From an uncultured Candidatus Saccharibacteria bacterium (GTDB lineage Bacteria > Patescibacteriota > Saccharimonadia > Saccharimonadales > UBA4665), in the NCBI GenBank assembly GCA_937988795.1, contig CALKHY010000027.1:1-6043 (forward strand): a DNA stretch of 6,043 bases. Direction: 5' to 3'. Shown in pieces: positions 1 to 4,714 of the stretch; positions within the stretch are counted from its first letter, which is position 1; every line of letters starts with the position of its first letter. The position numbers and the translations under genes were made by a program. Below the pieces are notes generated by a model. That model was not told the DNA's origin, searched no databases, and worked only from the letters and a program-made list of their open reading frames with translations.

Positions 1-947
1 GTACGGCCAGGCAGATCCGCGAGCGTATTGCCAAAGGCGCCAGGCATCCGTTCGATGTTGTCTCGAATCCGGAGTTCCTGCGGGAGGGGCTGGCCGTACA
101 AGACTTTACCAATCCGGACAAAATTGTCATCGGCACCACGAGTGAGCGCGCCCGCGCCATTTTGACTGAGCTGTATGCCCCTTACGTATCCGGCGACACG
201 CAGCTGATCTACATGGATGAAGCTTCGGCTGAGCTTACAAAATACGCCAACAACACATTCCTGACCATGAAAATTAGTTTTATGAACGAGATCGCCAACT
301 TGTGCGAGCTGGTTGGTGCGGACGTTGACAATGTCCGGCTGGCCATCGGCAGCGACAAGCGTATAGGCCCGCACTTTTTGTTTGCAGGTATTGGCTACGG
401 CGGCAGCTGTTTCCCTAAGGACGTGCTGGCCTTGTCGCACACAGCGGCACAGCATGGCTACGAGTTTAAGCTGCTCGATGCTGTGCCCAAGGTGAATGCC
501 CAGCAGATGCGCCGCCTGCAGCAAAAAGTTCTGGCTTACTATGGCGGCGACATTAGCGGCAAAACTTTTGCGCTCTGGGGGCTGGCCTTTAAGCCGCACA
601 CCGATGACGTGCGCGAAGCGCCGGCACTGACCATTGTTCGTGATCTGGCAGCCAAAGGTGCCCGTGTACAGGCTTACGATCCGGAGGCCATGGAGCGCGC
701 CAAAGTAGCTTTGAAAGATGTGACGAATGTAGAATATGCGGCCAGCGAGCGCGCCGCACTGGAAGGTGCAGACGCCCTGTTGATTGCTACCGAATGGCCG
801 CAGTTCCGCGCCGTCCCGATTGATGCGATCAAAAAGGGACTGAAGGAGCCGGTTATTTTTGACGGCCGCAACATCTTTGAGCTTGACCGGTTTGAGGGCA
901 CTGGCGTTTATTACGAAAGCATCGGCCGCCGCACGGTCAAACCTTAG
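1..947 (+). CDS. ugd: UDP-glucose 6-dehydrogenase, 5'-truncated by window edge
   Basis: This enzyme oxidises UDP-glucose to UDP-glucuronate with two NAD+ in the cytoplasm, feeding envelope polysaccharide synthesis. The reading frame is open from base 3 to the TAG at 945-947, giving 314 visible residues. Family members are roughly 430-450 residues, so about 120 N-terminal residues (the NAD-binding Rossmann part) lie outside the window. Visible marks are the family motif SNPEFLREGLAV near the left edge, the conserved lysine in LTKYANNTFLTMK, the catalytic cysteine in GYGGSCFPKD (codon 408-410), and the C-terminal UDP-binding domain with GLAFKPHTDDVREAP followed by AYDPEA. A TTG at 162 could be taken for a start, but the family motifs continue upstream of it, so it is internal. 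The gene converges on the IMPDH-family gene with only 12 bp between stop codons, and I see no clear terminator there. UDP-N-acetylmannosamine dehydrogenase is the nearest alternative, but the motifs fit Ugd better. Confidence 0.95.
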   Translation, partial: TARQIRERIAKGARHPFDVVSNPEFLREGLAVQDFTNPDKIVIGTTSERARAILTELYAPYVSGDTQLIYMDEASAELTKYANNTFLTMKISFMNEIANLCELVGADVDNVRLAIGSDKRIGPHFLFAGIGYGGSCFPKDVLALSHTAAQHGYEFKLLDAVPKVNAQQMRRLQQKVLAYYGGDISGKTFALWGLAFKPHTDDVREAPALTIVRDLAAKGARVQAYDPEAMERAKVALKDVTNVEYAASERAALEGADALLIATEWPQFRAVPIDAIKKGLKEPVIFDGRNIFELDRFEGTGVYYESIGRRTVKP

Positions 948-959
948 TCTCCCTTACGT

Positions 960-2096
960 TTAGTGTTTTTGGTAATTGTCGCCGCCGTTGGTGATAAAGA
1001 GGTCGTGCGGATGGCTTTCGCTCAAAGAGGCCTGCGTAATCCGCATAAACTCGGCGGTTTCCCAGAGCTCCGGAATGGTTTTGGCGCCGACGTAGTACAT
1101 GCCGGACGTCACGCCGCCGATCATTTGTGCCACGAGTTCCTGGACCGTGCCGTTGCACGGCACGAGGCCTTCTACGCCCTCGGCAATGAGCGTGTCGTTT
1201 TTGTAGTCTTTGCCGTGGAATTCGTCCTCGCTGCTGATTTCGAGCCCACGCTTCATGGCTGCTACCGAGCCCATGCCGCGGTATTCCTTAAAGCAGTATT
1301 CTTTACGGCCGTCGATGATGCTCTGGAAGCGGTGTGGCACCTTCTCAGGCGGCAGCATGACGGTCTTGCCGGGTGATTCTTCGCAGGCGGCAAAAATGCG
1401 GCCGAACATCACGCATGACGCGCCAGCGGCCAGGGCCTTCACTACATCGCCCGAGTGACCAATGCCGCCGTCGGCGATCACTGGCACATTATGGCGTTGT
1501 GCTACCTTGGCCGTGTCTAAAATTGCCGTGAGCTGCGGCACGCCCATGCCCGAGATAATGCGGGTGGTACAGATCGCGCCCGGCCCCATACCCACGCGCA
1601 GGGCGTCGGCGCCGGCGTGGATGAGCGCCCGTGCGCCTTCCTCGGTAGCCACATTGCCAGCAATCACATCAACGTCAAACTTGTCCTTAATGTAGGACAA
1701 TGTGGTGATGACTTTGAGTGAGTGGCCGTGAGCCGAATCGACCACGATGACGTCAACACCGGCATCGACCAGCGCCTTTACGCGTGTTTCAAATCCTGGG
1801 CTGGAACCGACCGCCGCGCCAACTTGTAAGCCCTTTTCTTTGACGGCGCGTACTTCCCTAACCTGATCTTCGATCGTTAGGTTGCGGTGGATAATGCCGA
1901 GGCCGCCTTGCTCCGCCAGCGCAATCGCCAGCTTGCTTTCCGTCACCGTGTCCATCGGTGCCGATATCAGCGGCACCTTGAGTCGGACGCGGGGTGTCAA
2001 TTGCACGCTTAGGTTGATATCAGAACGAGAAAAGCCCGCGTAGCGGGGCTTGAGTAAAACGTCATCAAATGTTAGTGCTGTTTTGAATGTCTCCAT
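960..2096 (-). CDS. guaB: IMP dehydrogenase/GMP reductase family protein lacking CBS domains
   Basis: This is a 378-residue TIM-barrel enzyme of purine nucleotide metabolism. IMP dehydrogenase makes XMP from IMP with NAD+; GMP reductase runs GMP to IMP with NADPH. Visible motifs are [12 protein letters not shown] (8-19), SAPMDTVTE (45-53), DSAHGH (120-125), the cysteine loop [11 protein letters not shown] with Cys176, ADGG (208-211), YRGMGS (272-277), EGVEG (306-310) and the C-terminal SHPHD (361-365). AHGHS, EGVEG and SHPHD are IMPDH-like. Usual bacterial IMPDHs are near 490 residues. Here IIHRN (68-72) is followed within about 15 residues by the GLQVGAAVG strand, so the paired CBS regulatory domains are absent. 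The mobile flap (about 281-305) lacks the Arg-Tyr dyad seen as DRYFQ in typical IMPDHs and has an unusual acidic stretch, so GMP reductase activity cannot be excluded. There is also a roughly 12-residue insertion before YRGMGS. The ATG start fits the family N-terminus. The gene has its own promoter abutting the start and lies 37 bp downstream of the DUF5665 gene. Confidence 0.9.
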   Translation of the reverse strand: METFKTALTFDDVLLKPRYAGFSRSDINLSVQLTPRVRLKVPLISAPMDTVTESKLAIALAEQGGLGIIHRNLTIEDQVREVRAVKEKGLQVGAAVGSSPGFETRVKALVDAGVDVIVVDSAHGHSLKVITTLSYIKDKFDVDVIAGNVATEEGARALIHAGADALRVGMGPGAICTTRIISGMGVPQLTAILDTAKVAQRHNVPVIADGGIGHSGDVVKALAAGASCVMFGRIFAACEESPGKTVMLPPEKVPHRFQSIIDGRKEYCFKEYRGMGSVAAMKRGLEISSEDEFHGKDYKNDTLIAEGVEGLVPCNGTVQELVAQMIGGVTSGMYYVGAKTIPELWETAEFMRITQASLSESHPHDLFITNGGDNYQKH

Positions 2097-2110
2097 ACCC
2101 CAGTGTATGG
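2093..2110 (-). repeat. Inverted repeat enclosing the IMPDH-family start codon
   Basis: CCATAC (2093-2098) and GTATGG (2105-2110) are perfect 6-bp arms separated by 6 nt. On the minus-strand RNA the AUG would sit in the 3' arm. An alternative pairing of four C with four G (2098-2101 with 2109-2112) is also possible. The repeat covers the proposed -10. In a readthrough transcript from the DUF5665 gene it could mask the start codon, while a leaderless transcript would lack the 5' arm. The regulatory role is inference. Confidence 0.4.
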
Positions 2111-2131
2111 GGAAACGCTGGTGCTTGTCAA
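2102..2131 (-). promoter_or_regulatory. Sigma70-type promoter of the IMPDH-family gene
   Basis: On the minus strand there is a perfect TTGACA -35 (2126-2131) and a TACACT -10 (2102-2107) with an 18-bp spacer. An overlapping CATACA at 2104-2109 would give a 16-bp spacer. Only 5 nt (GGGGT) separate TACACT from the ATG at 2096, so transcription would begin at or next to the start codon, giving a leaderless or nearly leaderless mRNA. The -35 lies just past the stop codon of the upstream DUF5665 gene. Confidence 0.7.
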
Positions 2132-2133
2132 AA

Positions 2134-2391
2134 TTATTGCTCGAGCGCGTTTTTCACCTGGTTGGTGATTTCGTTCAAGAACGGGATTTGGCTCAGCCCG
2201 CTCAAAATCCAAAGCACAATCGCCACCACAATGGTACCGCCTAAGAAAATGCCGAATCCAGTGGCAATACCTCTTAAGAATGCAAAAACCAGCAGTTTGC
2301 GCCACCCTGGATTCGTCGCCTCGTACATGTACTCTATCTGTTTGGCGAACTCAACGCGCTTTTTGTCATCCATCTGCTGTTTCAGACTCAT
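2134..2391 (-). CDS. Small membrane protein, DUF5665-like
   Basis: This is an 85-residue protein of unknown function. Residues 1-20 are charged and helical, followed by an amphipathic stretch with a conserved-looking NPGWRKLLVFAFLRGIATG (27-45). One hydrophobic membrane helix runs from about 44 to 66 (GFGIFLGGTIVVAIVLW), and a short tail contains QIPFLNEI. The arrangement, with a short cytosolic head, an arginine/glycine-rich lead-in to a single helix and a PFLNEI/PVIGDFI-like tail, resembles what I recall of DUF5665 proteins. I cannot confirm it by search. The start is uncertain: ATG at 2391 lies 7 nt after a TATAAT box, ATG at 2400 adds three residues but overlaps that box, and ATG at 2457 would add a proline/arginine-rich stretch read through a GC hairpin, which is unlikely. 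No Shine-Dalgarno sequence is visible for any of them. The gene precedes the IMPDH-family gene on the same strand, and readthrough into it is possible. Confidence 0.8.
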   Translation of the reverse strand: MSLKQQMDDKKRVEFAKQIEYMYEATNPGWRKLLVFAFLRGIATGFGIFLGGTIVVAIVLWILSGLSQIPFLNEITNQVKNALEQ

Positions 2392-2398
2392 GCGCTTC

Positions 2399-2404
2399 AT
2401 TATA
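2399..2404 (-). promoter_or_regulatory. TATAAT -10 box for the DUF5665-like gene
   Basis: A perfect TATAAT on the minus strand ends 7 nt (GAAGCGC) before the ATG at 2391, predicting a leaderless transcript. No recognisable -35 lies 16-18 bp upstream, where the sequence is a GC-rich hairpin, so the box may be weak or need an activator. Transcription could instead start upstream of the 9-codon ORF. Confidence 0.4.
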
Positions 2405-2411
2405 CAAGCAA

Positions 2412-2443
2412 AATGGCGGCCCCGCGCGGGCGGTTCCGCCATT
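2412..2443. repeat. GC-rich inverted repeat (hairpin)
   Basis: AATGGCGG (2412-2419) and CCGCCATT (2436-2443) are perfect 8-bp arms. Between them lies the 10-bp perfect palindrome CCCGCGCGGG (2421-2430). On the minus strand the structure lies between the 9-codon ORF and the DUF5665-like gene and is followed by ATTTTGCTT, a weak U-rich tract. It could be an attenuator or weak terminator in that direction, or a protein-binding dyad. The repeat is seen directly; its role is inferred. Confidence 0.5.
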
Positions 2444-2462
2444 CTGGACAAATGCAAGCCTG

Positions 2463-2492
2463 CTAGTTGTCATCGTCATCGCGCCGTAGCAT
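2463..2492 (-). CDS. Putative 9-codon leader peptide ORF
   Basis: This tiny ORF encodes MLRRDDDDN and ends in TAG. It is preceded by AAAAAGGAG on the minus strand (2500-2508), one of the best Shine-Dalgarno sequences in the window, with a 7-nt spacer to the ATG at 2492. The peptide holds two arginines then four aspartates. It lies 71 nt upstream of the DUF5665-like start, with the GC-rich hairpin between them, which is the geometry of a translated leader controlling a downstream gene. It is in a different frame from the DUF5665 ORF. After the TAG the frame stays open for 20 more codons to a TAA at 2400-2402. A possible -10 (TAACAT, 2519-2524) lies upstream without a clear -35. It may be chance, or a remnant of a longer gene; no known leader peptide is recognised. 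Confidence 0.35.
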   Translation of the reverse strand: MLRRDDDDN

Positions 2493-2499
2493 ATTGGCT

Positions 2500-2508
2500 C
2501 TCCTTTTT
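2500..2508 (-). promoter_or_regulatory. Strong Shine-Dalgarno sequence of the 9-codon ORF
   Basis: AAAAAGGAG on the minus strand lies 7 nt before the ATG at 2492. The spacing and match to the anti-SD are near ideal, which is notable because most neighbouring genes have weak SDs or none. It is the main reason to take the 9-codon ORF seriously. Confidence 0.5.
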
Positions 2509-2589
2509 GTTAATGGCAATGTTACTCTACACTGCCCTAACAGACGGCTGCTGTAAGATTTGTGACATTATTTGCCGGACGGGCCGGGA

Positions 2590-2595
2590 TACAAT
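2590..2595 (+). promoter_or_regulatory. Candidate -10 (TACAAT) of the DUF6496-like gene
   Basis: TACAAT is followed after 5 nt (TAGTG) by an in-frame ATG at 2601, so the transcript would start close to that ATG. No good -35 is seen at 16-18 bp; TTGTGA at 2560-2565 is 24 bp away. The support is the -10 match and its position only. Confidence 0.35.
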
Positions 2596-2607
2596 TAGTG
2601 ATGAAAC

Positions 2608-2613
2608 GAGGGG
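2608..2613 (+). promoter_or_regulatory. Ribosome binding site GAGGGG deciding the DUF6496-like start
   Basis: GAGGGG lies 8 nt before the ATG at 2622. It supports that start over the in-frame ATG at 2601, which has no SD but could be used on a leaderless transcript and would add MKRGVAT. Confidence 0.6.
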
Positions 2614-2621
2614 TGGCAACC

Positions 2622-2804
2622 ATGGCAAAATACGGGCCAAAGGCACAGGGAAAAGTACGCGAGACACTCGAAGAGTTTAAGAAAGGCGAGCTCAAAAGCG
2701 GCAAGTCCGGCCGGAAAGTAACAAACACCAAACAAGCGGTAGCTATCGGCCTGTCAAAAGCTCGAAAAGCCGGCGCCAAGGTGCCGCAGCGCAAAAAAGC
2801 CTGA
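2622..2804 (+). CDS. Small basic protein, DUF6496-like
   Basis: This is a 60-residue protein of unknown function with 18 Lys/Arg against 4 Glu. It opens MAKYGPKAQGKVRETLEEFKK, continues with the lysine/glycine stretch LKSGKSGRKV (24-33) and then the helix TKQAVAIGLSKARKAG (36-51), and ends in a basic tail. The order MAKY, EFK-G-LKSGKSG-KV and KQAIAIGLSEARKAG is what I recall for DUF6496 proteins found in many bacteria; the match is from memory. The KQA-AIGLS-AR pattern also recurs in small basic proteins suspected of binding nucleic acids, but no function is established. There is no signal peptide or membrane segment. The gene ends in TGA 4 bp from the end of the convergent PLD gene, and the two share a terminator. 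This TGA stop, at the family's normal length, argues against TGA recoding in this genome. Confidence 0.85.
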   Translation: MAKYGPKAQGKVRETLEEFKKGELKSGKSGRKVTNTKQAVAIGLSKARKAGAKVPQRKKA

Positions 2805-2820
2805 ATGACTATTCGGCCTT
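2793..2820 (-). terminator. Rho-independent terminator spanning both convergent stop codons
   Basis: On the minus strand the sequence reads AAGGCC, GAAT, loop AGTC, ATTC, a bulged A, then GGC and six T (2793-2798). The stem is 7 bp with one bulge, extendable by G-U and A-U pairs into the T-run. It ends the PLD gene transcript, whose TAG stop lies at the base of the loop. Read on the plus strand, the same stem is followed by CTTCACAATTTTCTTTT, so it may also terminate the DUF6496-like gene, though less strongly. Confidence 0.7.
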
Positions 2821-3792
2821 CACAATTTTCTTTTGGATGAATTTGTGCAATTGCTCCCACAGCGCCTCATCCCTGGACTCAAGCGCGATTTCCTGCGTGC
2901 CGAATTGTACGCCGCGCCAGCTGAAGTTGTGAGAGCCACTTAGCACGACTTTCTTGCCACTGGTTAGCTCGAACAGCATAACTTTGGCGTGAATGTACTT
3001 GTCCCCTGTGTATAGGTTTTTAATCCGGTATTTCTGCTGGTCGAACGCCTGGCCCAGGCTGTCGATCGGGCGCATTTGCTCGGGCCGGTTGGAGTAGACG
3101 GCCGCGTCGGTCTCGGCAAGCAGGCGCGCCAGCTGGCCGCTCGGTACCATTTGGCTGACTACTACAACCCGTTTCGCTTGCGCGGTCAGTTCGCAGGCTC
3201 GCTCGTAAATGATTGAGCGATCTGGCTGCCCGCCGTCAAACAGCATCGTGCAATTTCTGTCGATTTTGACTTCATCGTCAGCAAGCGGCGGCCGGTTGGT
3301 GCCGATCTGTTCGATTAACCTGGCCAGCCGGTCGGCGGTTTTAGCATCATTGCCGGTCAGCATAATATCGGTCGCCTCAAACATCTCATCGGAAAAGTTG
3401 ACGCCGCCAAACGAGTACACGCGGTCGTCAATGATAGTCGCCTTAACATGGCAGCGCCCCTTGTATGGCACGATCCCGAGCTTGCCGAAGCCGTAGATTT
3501 TCGCACCCTCGGCGCTTAAGTCTTCGAGCATGCGGTACGTTTGCTTTACCCGCTCCGTGGCAGTCTTGCCGCTTAGCCCGTACAGATACGTCAGGCGCGT
3601 GTATCTGTCAAAAAGGATGGTCACCTCTACGCCGCGCGCCAACGCTTCCTTAAGAAGCAAAAAAACTGGTGCGGTGCGCTCACCCCACAGTACGACCATT
3701 GCGGCAATGGTAATACGTTTTTTGGCCCTAGGTATCTCTTTTAATAATGAATTGTAATATTTTTCTACCTCAAGTAATTCAAAACTAACCAT
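2809..3792 (-). CDS. Phospholipase D-like protein with two HKD motifs
   Basis: This 327-residue PLD-superfamily protein is of the cardiolipin synthase/phosphatidyltransferase/nuclease type. The first catalytic motif is HVKATIID (His115, Lys117, Asp122), followed by the FGGVNFSDE element (128-136). The second is HAKVMLFE (His268, Lys270), with Glu275 where Asp is usual, followed by LSGSHNFS (284-291). The two motifs would combine into one active site that forms a phospho-histidine intermediate. There is no signal peptide or membrane helix, whereas classical bacterial cardiolipin synthases have N-terminal membrane helices and are longer. The substrate is therefore open: phospholipid head-group exchange at the membrane face, or a phosphodiesterase or nuclease. 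The ATG at 3792 follows a weak AGAAAG and sits 8 nt after a -10-like TATCAT. The gene is divergent from the orphan 251-aa gene and convergent with the DUF6496-like gene. Confidence 0.88.
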   Translation of the reverse strand: MVSFELLEVEKYYNSLLKEIPRAKKRITIAAMVVLWGERTAPVFLLLKEALARGVEVTILFDRYTRLTYLYGLSGKTATERVKQTYRMLEDLSAEGAKIYGFGKLGIVPYKGRCHVKATIIDDRVYSFGGVNFSDEMFEATDIMLTGNDAKTADRLARLIEQIGTNRPPLADDEVKIDRNCTMLFDGGQPDRSIIYERACELTAQAKRVVVVSQMVPSGQLARLLAETDAAVYSNRPEQMRPIDSLGQAFDQQKYRIKNLYTGDKYIHAKVMLFELTSGKKVVLSGSHNFSWRGVQFGTQEIALESRDEALWEQLHKFIQKKIVKAE

Positions 3793-3800
3793 GTCTTTCT

Positions 3801-3828
3801 ATGATACCAGCTGGCGGCTACGAGTAAA
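3801..3828 (-). promoter_or_regulatory. Candidate promoter of the PLD gene
   Basis: The minus strand has TTTACT (3823-3828) as a moderate -35, a 16-bp spacer and TATCAT (3801-3806) as -10. The -10 ends 8 nt before the ATG at 3792, so the transcript would be leaderless or have a leader of 1-2 nt. The -35 overlaps the left arm of the 33-bp dyad. Confidence 0.5.
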
Positions 3829-3856
3829 TGATGATGCTAATAGCAATTGCATTTAC
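3824..3856. repeat. 33-bp imperfect dyad between divergent promoters
   Basis: The left arm is GTAAATG (3824-3830), the core is TGCTA-A-TAGCA (3835-3845, centred on 3840), and the right arm is CATTTAC (3850-3856). All share one centre; 12 of 16 positions are symmetric and the 4 mismatches form one block on each side. The central loop is too tight for the full stem in RNA, so a DNA operator for a dimeric or tetrameric regulator is more likely. It overlaps the PLD -35 and lies 20 bp upstream of the orphan gene's -35. Confidence 0.5.
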
Positions 3857-3876
3857 AACTAGGAGCGGATAGAAAT

Positions 3877-3905
3877 TTGAACATCATTGTTTTTTGTGTT
3901 ATAAT
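3877..3905 (+). promoter_or_regulatory. Strong sigma70-type promoter of the orphan 251-aa gene
   Basis: TTGAAC (3877-3882), a 17-bp spacer and a perfect TATAAT (3900-3905), with the extended -10 TG at 3897-3898, make this the best promoter in the window. Transcription should start near 3911-3913, at the in-frame ATG at 3912 and just before the GGAG at 3914. Confidence 0.85.
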
Positions 3906-3913
3906 ATAGATAT

Positions 3914-3917
3914 GGAG
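3914..3917 (+). promoter_or_regulatory. Ribosome binding site GGAG deciding the orphan gene start
   Basis: GGAG lies 9 nt before the ATG at 3927 and immediately follows the predicted transcription start. It favours ATG 3927 over the in-frame ATG at 3912. A TTG further upstream at 3894 lies inside the promoter and cannot be the start of this transcript. Confidence 0.6.
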
Positions 3918-3926
3918 TATCTTTCT

Positions 3927-4682
3927 ATGGCCTGGAATAGGCTATCTCAGGGCGCCGATCTGCAAGAATGGCTGACCAATGAGATTGCCATTCACGACCT
4001 GATCCAAAAAGACCGTGCCCGCCGCGCCCTGTTCGGACAGCGAACGGCTGACCGAAAAGCGTACGATGCTGCCTTGCAGGCCATGACACCAGAAGAGCTG
4101 GCCGATTACAAACGCTGGGAGTCTATATGGCAGAGCGTTACCGGTGAGTACTTGCCGGAAGTAGTTTCCGGGCACGCCCAACAGATTGCATACGGCGGAG
4201 AACGGCAGATACTTCCCTGTTATGGCGAAAAGGCTGGGCAGCAAACGCTGATCATGGGCGAGAATTTCGGCCTGACGCCCGACTCGCCTTACTGGGGGAT
4301 GCGCTACCATGGTATGCTCCGGACCGGCGAGGGAGAGCTATTGCTGGTTGTTTCGTTCCTCTACCATAAATATCAAGGAGACGGGACGCTCGAGACCAAG
4401 GAGCGCGTGGTGGCTATTACCGGCTTTGCATACGGCAAACACAAGGACCACATGCACCAACCCGATGGCTTGTTTATGGTCGGGATTGATATTGGACGCT
4501 ATACGCCGCCGGCTGCCGGCCGCCCTGCCAGCTTGGAACTGGCGCAACCGGAAGTGACGGCGCAGGGCGAGATTAAGCCGATGGCCGTGAAGTACTTCTC
4601 TGTCGACTGTATTGACAGGCGTCCGACCTGGCCTGACGCGCCCATGCCAATCATTGCCAACCCGTCAGGTAATCAAGGTTAG
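3927..4682 (+). CDS. Unrecognised 251-residue protein (orphan)
   Basis: I do not recognise this family. From the ATG at 3927 it encodes 251 residues with no signal peptide, no membrane segment and no repeats. Residues 1-72 look helical and charged (RARRALFGQRTADRKAYDAAL, then MTPEELADYKRWESIW). Residues 83-190 look strand-rich, with alternating hydrophobics such as GELLLVVSFLYH (136-147) and RVVAITGFAYG (160-170). They are followed by a histidine-rich KHKDHMH (171-177) that could bind metal, and by GLFMVGIDIGRYTP. The last 60 residues are proline-rich and less ordered, with DCIDRRPTWPDAPMP near the end. Codon use looks like the neighbours and coding quality is good, so it is a real gene. It is monocistronic behind a near-consensus promoter and is divergent from the PLD gene across a dyad. 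An in-frame ATG at 3912 would add MEYLS. The role is unknown; it appears to be cytosolic. Confidence 0.85.
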   Translation: MAWNRLSQGADLQEWLTNEIAIHDLIQKDRARRALFGQRTADRKAYDAALQAMTPEELADYKRWESIWQSVTGEYLPEVVSGHAQQIAYGGERQILPCYGEKAGQQTLIMGENFGLTPDSPYWGMRYHGMLRTGEGELLLVVSFLYHKYQGDGTLETKERVVAITGFAYGKHKDHMHQPDGLFMVGIDIGRYTPPAAGRPASLELAQPEVTAQGEIKPMAVKYFSVDCIDRRPTWPDAPMPIIANPSGNQG

Positions 4683-4686
4683 CCTG

Positions 4687-4701
4687 TCGGCCATCTGCCG
4701 A
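4687..4701. terminator. Hairpin between convergent orphan and GSDH genes
   Basis: TCGGC (4687-4691) and GCCGA (4697-4701) flank a 5-nt loop, and two wobble pairs extend the stem to 7 bp. Outer arms TCAAG (4673-4677) and CTTGA (4709-4713) surround it. It lies in the 32-bp gap between the two stop codons, where a shared terminator is expected, but no T-run follows on either strand. A rho-independent function is therefore uncertain. Confidence 0.35.
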
Positions 4702-4714
4702 TGACACACTTGAG

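Noticed and set aside
162..164. TTG at 162 as the start of the UDP-glucose dehydrogenase gene
   Set aside because: The same frame upstream is open to the window edge and carries conserved family motifs (SNPEFLREGLAV, NPDKIVIG), so the gene begins outside the window.
963..1376. 137-codon + strand ORF opposite the IMPDH-family gene
   Set aside because: It is antisense to conserved IMPDH motifs and lacks start signals.
2392..2457. Extending the DUF5665-like protein to the ATG at 2457
   Set aside because: The added residues (Pro/Arg/Gly-rich) are read through the GC-rich inverted repeat and the TATAAT box, and there is no SD at 2457.
2400..2465. Stop-codon readthrough or recoding at the TAG of the 9-codon ORF
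   Set aside because: TAG is used as a normal stop by the Ugd, PLD and orphan genes here, and the 20-codon extension has no recognisable domain.
2087..2680. 197-codon + strand ORF running over the DUF5665 gene, the intergenic region and the DUF6496 start
   Set aside because: It overlaps several well-supported features in other frames, its composition is not protein-like, and it has no ribosome binding site.
2802..2804. TGA as a sense codon (alternative genetic code 25)
   Set aside because: TGA ends the DUF6496-like gene at its expected length, and none of the long genes contain in-frame TGA.
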